A stretch of 64,000 nt of DNA from Hsuehochloa calcarea. Its lineage: Eukaryota; Streptophyta; Magnoliopsida; Poales; Poaceae. The position numbers were made by a program, and so were the translations under genes. Numbering within the stretch: the stretch's first letter is position 1; every line of letters begins with the position of its first letter. This document shows positions 35,600-45,926 of this stretch, piece after piece. The notes beneath the pieces were generated by a model. That model saw nothing but the letters and a program-made list of their open reading frames with translations, ran no database searches and was not told the DNA's origin. The stretch spans positions 18,671,098 through 18,735,097 of the forward strand of contig CM070602.1 in NCBI GenBank assembly GCA_036346395.1. The letters run 5' to 3'.

Positions 35600-35967
35600 T
35601 ACGTCTCGATCTCTGATGATAACTGTCAGGCGACGTGGGGTGTCATCTCTCCGACAATAACATTCATCAACATGTGCATTACATCAAATGTTGAGGTGGC
35701 TTTTGATCTGGAGTAACTGTCACCTCTTCATGTGCTATATAAAGACAAAAGTCAGCGGACATTGGGGCAACTCAGGAGGAGACATTAAGCATTAGTTTTC
35801 TTCCTGATTGTAAAGATTATAGTTAATACATCAACACAGGAGTAGAGTTGTTATTCTCTCAGGAGAAGGTATGAACCTGTCTAAATCCATGTATCTTTCT
35901 CTATGTGGTTCTAATTCTATGAGATCCCTAAATATTCATTCGTAAGATCACTACTAGATCATCGACA
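35600..35967 (+). repeat. 3' portion of the 5' LTR of the Tat-like element
   Basis: Ends ATCGACA immediately before the PBS at 35968. The left boundary is uncertain and may lie near 35618 (TGATAACTGTCAGG). It contains a TATA box at 35736-35743. Confidence 0.55.
35736..35743 (+). promoter_or_regulatory. TATA box in the Tat-like LTR
   Basis: TATATAAA within GTGCTATATAAAGAC, about 230 bp before the LTR end, a usual promoter position. Confidence 0.5.
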
Positions 35968-35985
35968 TTGGCACCGACCGTGGGG
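35968..35985 (+). other. Primer-binding site of the Tat-like element
   Basis: TTGGCACCGACCGTGGGG directly follows the LTR terminus CGACA, the arrangement seen in many plant gypsy elements. Confidence 0.65.
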
Positions 35986-36049
35986 AGTTTTCGGTGATTC
36001 CTTTTCAGCAAGTTCTCTTATTATTTTCTTGTTTCAACTCTGATGCTTT

Positions 36050-37900
36050 CATGTCAGGAGAGTGGAATGAGGAGAATTGATTCGATTTGGCCGACTACGC
36101 AGAACTCGACATGGATACTTGCTACGCATACGAGCAGAGTATTATTTCGTCTGATGGTAATGCTGCACCCAGGGATCTTTCATCAGACTCAAGAGACCAT
36201 GCCACATATAGAGTTAATGAGGGATCTTTTCCCCCACACAACATTACGTCCAGATGAGCAACCAGATTCCTCAAAGGGTAAGGGTCCATCCGACCATGAT
36301 CAGAACTGCATCAAGACAAGTACAGAGCATCGCGAGGGTTCTCCGTCCGATCTCGCACAACAAGTCCCGGAATTCATCATTCCAAGACTCAACCAGCAAC
36401 TGGTGATCGTCACCCTTCGGTTACCCCTACAAAGTGTGTAGTCGAGCCTGATCGTCACCCTTCGGTTACCTTCGTAATGTTCAACTTCAATTGGAGACGG
36501 TTATAACCAAGAATTCCCCTTCTTGGGGATTACTCCAAGTCACGAGGTGTTGTCATTCGACTACTCCTCAAGCCAGGATGGCTCAGACGCAAGTGGAAAT
36601 GATATCCAGGAGGTTTTCGTCCTCCACTCAGATGTGGATGATCCCGAGACCATCCGGAGGAGCAGAATTGCATCCCAGAGAACTTTACCTGGGTGCATTC
36701 AATATCGGTCAGAAGAAGCTCAAGAACTTCAATGCATAAATGACCTGATCGAGAATCCAACTCAAGACCTTGGACGAGCGCCAAGCTACGACCTCTTCGC
36801 TGAAGAGATCGCACGAAGGCTTCGAGGCGCAATGGTCAGGTTTGAGCAAACTCGCAGACATCATTCTGGTAGTCGTACCGGAACGACTCCATCGGACACC
36901 AATCATTTGAATAACTCTTCTCATGGAGAATGGCACGACAACAGGTCCGGTCGCTCTCCTAACCACAACTCCCATAGGAGAAGAGTTCTTCGAACATCAG
37001 GCGACCGACAAGCTTCTAGGGGAGGTGATCGTTCACCACTTCTACCTAGGAATCTGCAATAGCAGATGGAATACGAGGAGTATTACCCTCGTATGACTGA
37101 GACCTATCATAGATCAGGTCCTCCTGCCACTAGGTATCGTCATGTACAATCACCTGGTGATATCTACCATTCATTCCCACAAAGAAGGCATCATGATATT
37201 ATTACCGGATGTCGGGTGTTCTCACCTGACCATCGAGTAGTTCGCTAGTCATCGTGGTTTCGACCAGTGAACATGAAGAAATTTGATGGGTCATAAAATC
37301 CCATCGAATTTCTTCAAGTCTATACGACCGTTGTTCGGGCAGCAGGGGAGGAGAGCATGTTATGGAAAATTACCTTCCTACTGTGCTCGAAGGATCTGCT
37401 CGGTCGTGGTTATTAAACCAACCACATGAGTCAATCTATTCATGACAACATCTCTGTAATCTACTACTGGCCAATTTCCAGGACACCTACAACCGTCCCG
37501 GAAAAGAGGATGACCTGCACAGAATGAGACAGAATGTCCATGAGACATTGCGTCAGTTCATCAGCCATTTTAGTCAGGTTTGCAACTCTATACCTGAGGT
37601 TTTTTATTCTTCTACTATCAGGGTATTTAAGCAGGGAGTCCGCAGTAGAAGGATCACATAGAACATCGCTTTAAATCCTCTGGCTACTGTTGATGAGCTT
37701 TTTGAGATGGTCGTAGATATGCAATTCTTTGCGAAGCGGTCGAGTGGAGCGAACCATCGATCGAGATGATAAAGATACTCAAAAGCGGTAAGTAAAGTAG
37801 CAAGAAGAAGGATAAAAAGGTAAAGAAGTCCAAGAGTAAGGACAAAGGCCAAAAACCTCAAGTCAATAGCTCCAAAGAAGTTTTAACCGTAAGCGATAAA
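36050..37900 (+). pseudogene. gag remnant of the Tat-like element
   Basis: The N-terminal half (36520-37060) is a polar, variable region (SRTGTTPSDTNHLNNSS). The capsid core begins near 37270 with KFDGS and IEFLQVYTTVVRAAGEE, followed by piecewise matches to the usual gag core (LCELF/FQ-x-TY-x-RPGKEDDL in shifted frames, about 37460-37520; ETLRQFISHFSQVCN near 37544-37590). A K-rich segment near 37790-37900 precedes a CPFHKKEGHDHRSC-like knuckle at 37979. Several frameshifts and stops. Confidence 0.72.
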
Positions 37901-38269
37901 GAGACTTGAGGCTCCATTCCATACTCCGACTAGGGCATGGGCAAACTCCCTAAACGGAAGAATGACAAGCCTAGATAGTGTCCTTTTCATAAAAAGGAAG
38001 GACACGACCATCGCAGCTGCCGAGTTTTCCAACGAAAACTCGAAGACTACTACACCGGCAAAGGACCTCTCTCTACACTCGAGAAGGTAGAAGTTGAGCG
38101 ATGACGAGGAGATATCATTTCAAGATCCAAAGCACACCATCGATCACATCTATGGAGGATCTTCACCATACTAGTCAAAATGACAACTCAAGGCTATCGA
38201 GCATGAGGTAAACTCCATTGACCCTTCTTTTGTCAATAAATTACCGAAGTGATCGGAGGTCACCATCTC

Positions 38270-38770
38270 TTTCGAGAAGGGTGATTGTCCAATCCCTTCT
38301 ACTCGACCAGGTCGATTTTTGATTGTGGTTGAGCCAACCATCAACAACTGTCAAGTAAATCGTGTGTTAGTTGATGGTGGGAGTTCATTAAACATATTGT
38401 TTATAAGTGCTCTGGATTAGATGCAAGTGCATAGGACCAAGGTAAAACTTGCACGATACTCATTTCATGGGATCGTACTAGGGTCTTTAGCCAAATCTAT
38501 TGGCCAAGGCTCTCTTCCTGTAACATTTGGTTCTCCAAACAACTTCAGGACAGAAAAAATCTCTTTTGATGTAGTCGATTTCAACATAACATACAATACC
38601 ATACTCGGACGACCAACTTTGGTACGATTCCTAATAGCTGCTCATTATAGTTATCAATGTCTTAAGATGTCAGGTCCCAAAGAAGTAACCACATTCCATT
38701 GTGATAAAAAGATGGTGCTTACATGCGACCGAAAATACCTCGAGATGGTTGGTCAGATACCAACTCGAAA
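38270..38770 (+). pseudogene. Protease domain remnant of the Tat-like element
   Basis: VNRVLVDGGSSLNILF near 38357-38400 contains a D-G-G variant of the D-S-G aspartic protease motif, common in this lineage. It continues to VVDFNITYNTILGRPTLVRF (38574-38630), where ILGRP is the lineage's second conserved protease block, and then TFHCDKKMVLTCD. A stop at about 38418 breaks the frame. Confidence 0.78.
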
Positions 38771-38989
38771 ACCAAGCAAAGATCAGCCTTCGACCAAGCA
38801 GTCGAAGCCTACAGTTGCACCAAAGTCGAATGATCAAGTTAAAGAAGTTCTACTGTACCCAGAGGAGCCTTCAAAGACTGTTCGCATTGGGGTTGCTTCT
38901 GACCCTAAATAGGAAAACACCCTCGCCGCGTTCCTTTGAGCTAATGCAGATGTCTTTGCGTGGTAAGCATTCGACATGCCCGGAGTCCC

Positions 38990-40500
38990 CAGGGAGGTGA
39001 TTAAGCACAGGCTAGCTCTACGTCCTAACAAGAAACCCGTAAAAAATTATGAAGATTTGCACTTGATCGACTAGATGCTATCAGATCGGAATTGGACAAG
39101 CTGCTTAAAGCAGACTTTATAAAAGAAGTCGACCACCCAAAGTAGTTGGCTAACCCTGTAATGGTTAGAATGTCTAATGGTAAGTGGTGCATGTGTGTAG
39201 ACTTTACTGATCTCAATAAAGCTTGTCCAAAAGATAATTTCCCACTTCCTCGTATTGATAAGTTGGTTGATTCTACTACCGGTTGTGAAATATTAAGTTT
39301 TCTAGATGCATATTCTAGTTTTCATCAGATTAGTATGTGTTTAGATGATGAAGAAAAGACCACATTTATTACGCCATTTGGAATATTTTCCTATGTCAAA
39401 CTGTCATTTAGTTTAAAAAAATTCTGACGCTTCTTTTCAACGCTTGACGCAACCGACCTTTTCTGTTCAAACTAGGCCAAACTTTGGAAGCCCATGTGGA
39501 CGAATTGGTTGTACAAGGCATCAAGCGCCTTAATCATATTTCCAATCTATAGGAAACATTCGACAACCTCATAAAACACCATTTGAAACTCAATCCTGAG
39601 AAGTGTGTGTTTGGAGTCTCTTCAAGAATATTGCTTGGATTCCTTGTTTCTGCACGAGGAATCGAAGAAAATCTTGAAAAGTTAGAGGTCATTCAACAAA
39701 TACACCCTCCTACCACAAAGAAAAAGTCCAAAAACTTACAGTATGCATGGCGGCTTTAAGTCGTTTCATCGCACGACTGGGAGAAAAATGACTTCCTCTC
39801 TTTAAACTTCTAAGGAAATATGAGGGCTTCGAATGGTTAGAGGAGGCAAACAATACCTTTGAGGATGTGAAGAGGTATCTTACGAGTGATCTTGTTTTGG
39901 TTTGTCCGGTGCTCTTAATATATCTAGCTGGCATGCCACAGGTAGTGACCATAGTGCTGGTTGCCAAACGTGAAAACGTTCAACGACCAGTTTACTACGT
40001 AAGTAAAGTTTTACACGGGCTTAAGGAGCGATATCCTCAGGTCCAAAAACTGTTATATACCCTCCTCATGTTTTCAAGGAAACTGGGGCATTATTTTTAG
40101 GCGCACAAGTTAATTGTGTCGTCTGACTTTCCCTTAAGAGAGGTCCTCCAGAACAGGGAAGCAGCGGGATGCATGGCAAAATGGTCGGTTGAACTTGGAG
40201 ATTAAACAGCCACTAACAAAGTTGCAGAATACGAAGGTTTGTTGGCTGGCATACGAGCAGCGAAAGCACTAGGAATTCGACGACTACTCGTGAGAGGAGA
40301 CTCTCAACTAGTCGTGAATCAGCTCAGAAAAGAGTACAATAGTCTAATCCAATCATGTATCGGTACTTATCGGAAGTCAGGAAGCTTGATTTTTTCGGTT
40401 TTGAGGTACAGTATATCCCTCGAAATGATAATTTCATCGCTGACCAGTTGGCTCAAATGGCTTCTTCCCGATCACAAGTACCAAAAGGAGTCTTTTTGGA
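38990..40500 (+). pseudogene. RT and RNase H regions of the Tat-like element
   Basis: RT: DAIRSELDKLLKADFIKEVD, then GKWCMCVDFTDLNKACPKDN, FPLPRIDKLVDSTTGCEILS and YSSFHQISMCLDDEEKT (39140-39430). Downstream RT pieces are frame-shifted, and the catalytic DD block is not readable. The first RNase H part is RPVYYVSKVLHGLKERYPQV near 39987-40050. A second RNase H-like part follows at 40228-40340. Both domains are broken by stops. Confidence 0.8.
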
Positions 40501-40739
40501 ATAGCTCCAGAAGCCGCCTCTAGTCGAAACACCAGAGACATCTCCTATTGAGACAGCCTCTCTGGGATACGAGGATACTTGGATGAATCCCATCTACGAG
40601 TATCTTTAGAATGGTACAGTACCCACTGATGATCTTGAAGCTGATCGTTTATCCTGCAAGGTCAAAATATATACTTTGGTCGAATGAGTCCTCTACAAAT
40701 GAGGTACTCAAGAGGTTCTCATGCGATATACATCGTAGA

Positions 40740-41812
40740 CAGAAGGATTAAATCCCCTTCACGAAATACATGGATGCATCTGTGGAACTCATGCTTCTTA
40801 TAGAACACTGGTTGGAAAAACCTTTCGACAAGATTTCTATTGGCCTACAGCCATCCATATTGCCAATGAGTTGGTTAAAAAGTGTATACAATGCCAATTA
40901 AAAAGCAGGCAAATACACCAAACGGCTCAGGCATTACAAACCCTACCTCTCTTTTAGCCTTTTACAACCTGGGGTCATGATATCCTAGGACCATTCCCAA
41001 AAGCACCAGAAGGATTCGAGTTTTTCTTTGTGGCTATTGATATGTTCACAAATGGATTGAAGCCGAACATATGACTGGGATAACAATGGAAGCAGCGAAG
41101 AGGTTTATGATGCGAAGTGTAATTACTCGATTTAGTATTCCAAGTCGAATAATTACAGATAATGGTACACAATTTTTGAGCATAAAATTCCAAGAATTTT
41201 GCAAAGAGATGGGTACCAAACTATGTTATGCCTTTGTCGCCTACCCACAAAGCAATGAGGCGATCGAAAGAGCGAATGGCCAAATTATCTAGGAATCAAA
41301 ACTCGAGTCTTGACCCGACTTATAAAGCGCTTAGGGCTTGGGTAAAAGAATTACGCTCAGTATTATGGGCAATTCGCACGCCTGCTAGTTGGGCTACAGG
41401 TGAAACACTATTTTTCCTAGTTTTTTGGGGTTGAAACCATGCTTCCACCAGAACTAAAGATTCGATCGACAAAGGACGGAAATTACAACATATCTGGCCA
41501 AGAACAACTTCGAGCAGATGACATCAACATACTCGAAGAGAAAATGAATCAAGCATTAATTCGTTCGGGAGTCTACCAACAAGCCCTACGCAAATACTAC
41601 AATCGTAAGGTCTAGCCTCGCAGCCTTACTGTGGGTCACTTGGTATTGAAAAAGATTCAATCTCTAATCGGAACAAACTTTCCCCCAAGTGGGAAGGCTC
41701 TTACACAGTGATCGAAATTACGCGACTAGACTCGGTACAAATTGCAATGGAAGATGGCCTAATCCTTTCTAACTCTTGGAATATCGACTAATTGCGCAAA
41801 TTCTATGTGTAA
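40740..41812 (+). pseudogene. Integrase remnant of the Tat-like element
   Basis: MRSVITRFSIPSRIITDNGT, then FLSIKFQEFCKEMGTKLCY and QSNEAIERANGQI (41107-41290) give the central integrase core with D and E positions. Upstream zinc-finger pieces (KKCIQCQLK-like, about 40878-40900) are frame-broken. The C-terminal part ends near 41812 (LRKFYV) before AT-rich sequence. Confidence 0.8.
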
Positions 41813-42559
41813 CCTTACTTTCTCAATAAAGTTTATGTTTTCTCTAATCTCTATTGCTTTACATTGAGCAATGCTTTGATGATTTTTTTATCATTTTTTA
41901 CAACAACTTGGTTTTCTTTACACTGGTTGAAGGAAGATAACATCATCTAGTTGAAGTCTTTCCTCTCTGCATATGGTCTTGCCCACTAGAAGGAACTTTC
42001 TAGCGTCGACTTTGAAGAATCTAGACCCGTCATTATGAGTTAATGGAGTATTTTGGTGACTAATGATAAATCCATATGTGATACTAACACTTTTATTGAT
42101 ATACCTATTGTGTAGTCTTACTTGGATGAAAAAGTGCAAATCAAAGAAGTATGCATTTGACATCAAATTATTATATTTTGTTGCATTCCTCGGATCCAAA
42201 ATAAAGGTTGAACTCCACTAAAAGTCTAACTTGAATGTGTGCATATGTTCTTTTTACACATTAATGTATGCACACATTTAGATGGAGTTCACTCTATGTT
42301 TTGTGGTTTCATTAGTATTGACCCATATTTCTTTATCCACATATACTTGGGATCTCTACTTTGAAACATACCCTTGAGTATATAAAACTTGTGTAGTTCA
42401 TATATACTCATATGTTCTTATATTCAATTATTTGTAATTACGATGTTGTCATCAATTACCAAAGAGGGAAAGATTGAAGTACCTTGACCTATCATTATGA
42501 GTTAATGGTATGTTATGGTAATTAATGATAATCACATTGTGGAACTAACATTTTACATG

Positions 42560-42990
42560 AGTTGGTGAAATAGGTTGAGTTCCATGATGATGATGATGAC
42601 TTAGGATGACATCATGAGTTGATCATCATCAAGTCAAGGTTTAAGAAGAGGATGCATCATGTGTTGATGCATATCAAGATCTCAAAGAGAAGATGATCAT
42701 GAATTGATCATCAAATCAAGAGAAGATCCATCATGTGTTGATGGAAGTCAAGTGAAGAGTACATCATGTGTTGATGCATATCAAAATCTCGACGAGAAGA
42801 TGATCATGAGTTGATCATCAAGTCAAGAGAAGACACATCATGTGTTGATAGAAGGCACGTGAAGAAGATCATTATGTGTTGATGATATTCAAGTCAAGAT
42901 TCGGGATGAAGAATATCATCATGTGTTGATGGGCATCAAGACAAGGTCCCGAAATGAAGAAGATCATCATGCGTTGATGATATTCAAGTC
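42560..42990. repeat. LTR array A: TCATGTGTTGATG units
   Basis: About nine to ten repeats of a roughly 40-bp unit whose core ATCATGTGTTGATG (or ATCATGAGTTGATC) is near-palindromic, alternating with CAAGTCAAGA-type spacers. It is also present at 10430-10700 (minus) and 60970-61200. Confidence 0.88.
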
Positions 42991-43229
42991 AATAACCCGG
43001 ACTTGAAGTGAAGATGTGCGTCATCAAGCTTCAAGAGGATTACAAAGCAAAGGTATGACTAGCTAGGGCTAAGGATGTGTTCCTAGTCTTCTACCGGTCT
43101 CAGTGTTTGGTTGGGGGACCAGATTTCTAGTATAAGTTGATGTACTATTAAGAGGGGTATTGCCTAGTAGCTTGAGTTTCATCATGTGTTGATAGCTCAA
43201 TCTTGCTTGCTTTACCTCACCACGACATG

Positions 43230-43400
43230 ATGCTAGTATTTGCGAATGTGTTTTGCAAATAGTCGAGGCTCATGCATTTAATCCTTATAGTATGTGACTA
43301 TACTTTGCAAACGTGTTTTGCAAATAGTTGAAGTCTATGTACCTACTCCTTATTGCATGATCTAAGTTTGCAAATGTGTTTTGTAAATTGTCAGGGTTCA
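43230..43400. repeat. LTR array C: TTTGCAAA-spaced units
   Basis: Three units of about 66 bp centred on TGCGAATGTGTTTTGCAAAT and variants. The fragment at 9840-10190 has more copies (about six). Confidence 0.8.
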
Positions 43401-43449
43401 TGCATTGCTTTGATTTGAGCTTCTGGAAGACTATTTTGAAAAACGGTAT

Positions 43450-43980
43450 AACCGATGTTGAAAAGCGGTACTACCGCAAGTCGGTAGTATCGATATTTGC
43501 TTGGCAGTATGTATTTTCCAGATAGTATGTTTTTCAGATGTTTTGAATCCCTCTGATAATCGGAATGACCACATTTCAACTGCAGTACTACCGCAGGTCG
43601 GTAGTACCAAAAATGTATGGCGGTACTACCGCAGGTCGAGTGGTTTGATACTCTCTGAAAATCGAAACGGCCGCACTTCAGCTGCGGTACTACGCTAGTA
43701 GGTAGTACCGATATTTATGTGGCGGTATGTATATTCTGAGGCGTATTTTGGGAGTTTTGATCTCCTTAAATCGGTATGACCGCATTCTCTTGAGTGGTAC
43801 TACTGGAGTGCGGTAGTACCGATATTTACCTGGCGGTATGAGTTTTCCAGAGAAGGTGTTTTTGAGAATTCTTGAGCTCTGAAAAACGGTAGCTCCATTC
43901 TAGCCGAGTGGTACAACCACATGCAGTAGTACCAATTTTTAGTTGACAGTAGTACCGTAACTTTATGTGTAAAGGCTAGT
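43450..43980. repeat. LTR array B: CGGTAGTACCG palindromic units
   Basis: Units of roughly 100-110 bp, each with the inverted pair CGGTACTACCGCA...GGTCGGTAGTACCG and a following GGCGGTATG. At least five degenerate copies. The same array lies at 61660-62290. Confidence 0.85.
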
Positions 43981-44109
43981 TCAGAGCATTAAATGCTTCT
44001 CTTCTGGCCGTTGAGTAGAAAATTGGTAGTCTGGGTTTTCAAAGCGATACTCTTGCAAATCTGATTTTTCCAAGAAAGTGGTAAATGCGGCTACTTTCGG
44101 CGGTGAGGC

Positions 44110-44117
44110 TATAAATA
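44110..44117 (+). promoter_or_regulatory. TATA box in the Sirevirus-like LTR
   Basis: TATAAATA within GGCTATAAATACCCCCTTGG. The equivalent in the solo LTR copy (62339) reads TATAAGTA. Confidence 0.6.
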
Positions 44118-44837
44118 CCCCCTTGGTCGGTTGTTAAATAACCTTTGATACTTTATTTCATTCTATTGAGCTAGTAGTGAGCTTCTCCTCTCAATTGTGC
44201 TTGTGTTGCACCTTGTGAGCAAGGAGACAGGTTTCTAGTTGCATGTGTTGCATCTTGAATTGGATTTCGTATCCACTTGAGCTTGTGCATTCGTTGCACG
44301 TGATGAGAGTCGAGCAAGGGGCTTGACTTATTACTCTTGGAGTTTGCCGACTCCTAGATGGCGTTCGAGGCATCGTGTCTGGTTATCTCTTCAAAGAAGA
44401 CTGTGAAGAGGCGTGTTGTGAATGTTGGAGCTCACCTACCCGGAGCGGGAAAGAGCTACCACTAGTGGAATTGAGGTGTTTGGCTTAATTCGTGGAGCCG
44501 ATCCAATTAGTTTGGGCTTACCTCAACGTGGATTAAGGGAGACCAACAAGTCTCCGAACACCACGATAAAAAGTCCTTATGTCTTTGTGGTTTGCTCTCT
44601 AGTGATTTATCTTGTTCAATTTACATTCCTAGAATTAAATTGCTTTCATGTCTTTGTATATTTGCTATCATTGACATAGTCTTATATTGTTGGTGCACTT
44701 AGTAGTACTAATTGTTTTAGACCTTAATTGTGCAAAACTGATTTGGCTTACTGTTCGGTATTAGAAATCAGTTTTAGCCAAAAGATTTTTAAAACCGCCT
44801 TTTCACCCCCCTCTAGTCGGCCTCCTCGATCTTACAA

Positions 44838-44849
44838 TTGGTATCAGAT
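44838..44849 (+). other. Primer-binding site (tRNA-Met type) of the copia element
   Basis: TTGGTATCAGAT one base after the LTR end TTACA; it differs by the final base from the canonical TTGGTATCAGAG. Confidence 0.8.
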
Positions 44850-44904
44850 CTTGGTCTCTTATTTTATTATACTTAACCGTCTAGAGAGTAAAGGATACCC
44901 ACTA

Positions 44905-45330
44905 GTGATATAGTGTACCTAGATGAAGCACCTCTATTTGACAGCACAAATTATGCTTATTGGAATATCTACATACCATGCTACTTTAAGGCCATGGGCC
45001 CTAAAATATGGTGAATTGTAGATGTGGCTTTTTCTCCTCCAAATGATCCTCTTGCTCCAACTATTGAGGAAGAGAAATGCTCATATCTAGACGCTCAAGC
45101 AATTAACGCTTTATTTAGTGTTTTGAGTGTAGAGATGTTCAATGAAGTATGCAATCTCAAGAACGCTCATGAGATATGGACACATATTCAAGATCATTAT
45201 GAAATGTCCATCTAAACCAAGGATGATTGTGTAGAAGAATAGACATCGGGAGAAGAATACTCAACTTCTAGCTCCGACAATGATGAGTCTTCAACCCCAT
45301 CCACATCACCTCATTGCTTTATGGCCAAAG
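44905..45330 (+). pseudogene. copia gag (UBN2-type) stub
   Basis: APLFDSTNYAYWNIYI-type start near 44925, then KAMGPKIW, LDAQAINALFSVLSVEMFNE (45088-45147) and AHEIWTHIQDHYE. An in-frame stop near 45213 is followed by SGEEYSTSSSDNDESSTPST and SPHCFMAK. In related elements these two parts are further apart, so an internal deletion is likely. The rest of gag and all of pol are missing. UBN2-type gag is typical of Ty1/copia elements. Confidence 0.78.
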
Positions 45331-45339
45331 CGTCGATAC

Positions 45340-45921
45340 GGTGTAAGCGTCGGAACATCTAAAATCCGATGACTAAAATTCTACACGAGCACCGAGTCTA
45401 GAGGCGGTCCTAGTGATCGTCATCTTCTAAAATCCTCGCAACTTCCAAAACCAAACTATACAACTGCACCTAACACACGGAACTCTTGTTCCATCTCTCA
45501 ATCGATATATTCACCTAAACAAAAAGCACCTCCTTTAACGAGGCGCTTTACGAAACTCGTTTTAAATAAAATCTTTTACAAGCAAAACCAAACGAAAATA
45601 AATGATTCACAATACAACTAAATCATAACCAAATTCCCTCCAAAAGGATCCAATCCAAAATCGAAAGATTCATCAATAAATCTTTTCTCTTCCCAAGTGA
45701 CGGTTTGCAAATAAACACCATATAAAGCCAAAGGAGAGATCACTCAAATATCCAAATCAATCATTTCCTTTATTCTTTCCAATGGTAAGAACCACACATG
45801 CCAACCTAAAGTCAACTCAATTTATGAAAGACACCCGTCATAAACACATAGCTCAAATAAGAATCAAGAGAGTATTTCAATACCCAAGAAAATATCATTT
45901 TCTCATTCTTTCTTTTAAGAA
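45340..45921. other. Unassigned repeat-like sequence interrupted by the solo LTR
   Basis: GGAACATCTAAAATCCGATG near 45351 resembles GGAACATCTCAAATCCAATG near 48801. The solo LTR therefore probably inserted into an older repeat that resumes at 48365. No coding frame recognised. Confidence 0.45.
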
Positions 45922-45926
45922 TTTAA
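45922..45926. repeat. Left target-site duplication TTTAA of the solo LTR
   Basis: TTTAA directly before TGTAATACC; identical to 48360-48364. Confidence 0.85.

Larger units (their letters stand above)
35600..42012 (+). mobile_element. Degenerate Ty3/gypsy element, Tat-like lineage, cut at 42013
   Basis: An LTR end, a PBS of TGGCACCGACCGTGGGG type, gag, protease, RT, two RNase-H-like regions and integrase follow in order. The second RNase H (40200-40340, YEGLLAGIRAAKALG and GDSQLVVNQL) after the RT-linked one is the feature of the Tat/Ogre lineage (family knowledge). Stops and frameshifts are frequent throughout. The copia LTR starting at 42013 interrupts its 3' end, so no 3' LTR is seen in full. 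Confidence 0.8.
42013..44836 (+). repeat. 5' LTR (2824 bp) of a Sirevirus-like copia element
   Basis: Starts TGAAGAATCTAGACC and ends CGATCTTACA, followed one base later by a tRNA-Met PBS. It matches the solo LTR at 60374-63060 along its whole length and the fragment at 9690-10730. It holds three internal tandem arrays (42560-42990, 43230-43400, 43450-43980) and a TATA box at 44110. Long LTRs with palindromic arrays upstream of the TATA are described for Sireviruses, so I place it there (inference). Confidence 0.85.

Noticed and set aside
42560..42990. Regularly spaced repeats with palindromic cores, superficially like a CRISPR array
   Set aside because: Unit length and spacing vary, the spacers are themselves repeated, the host is a plant and the array lies inside an LTR found three times in the window.
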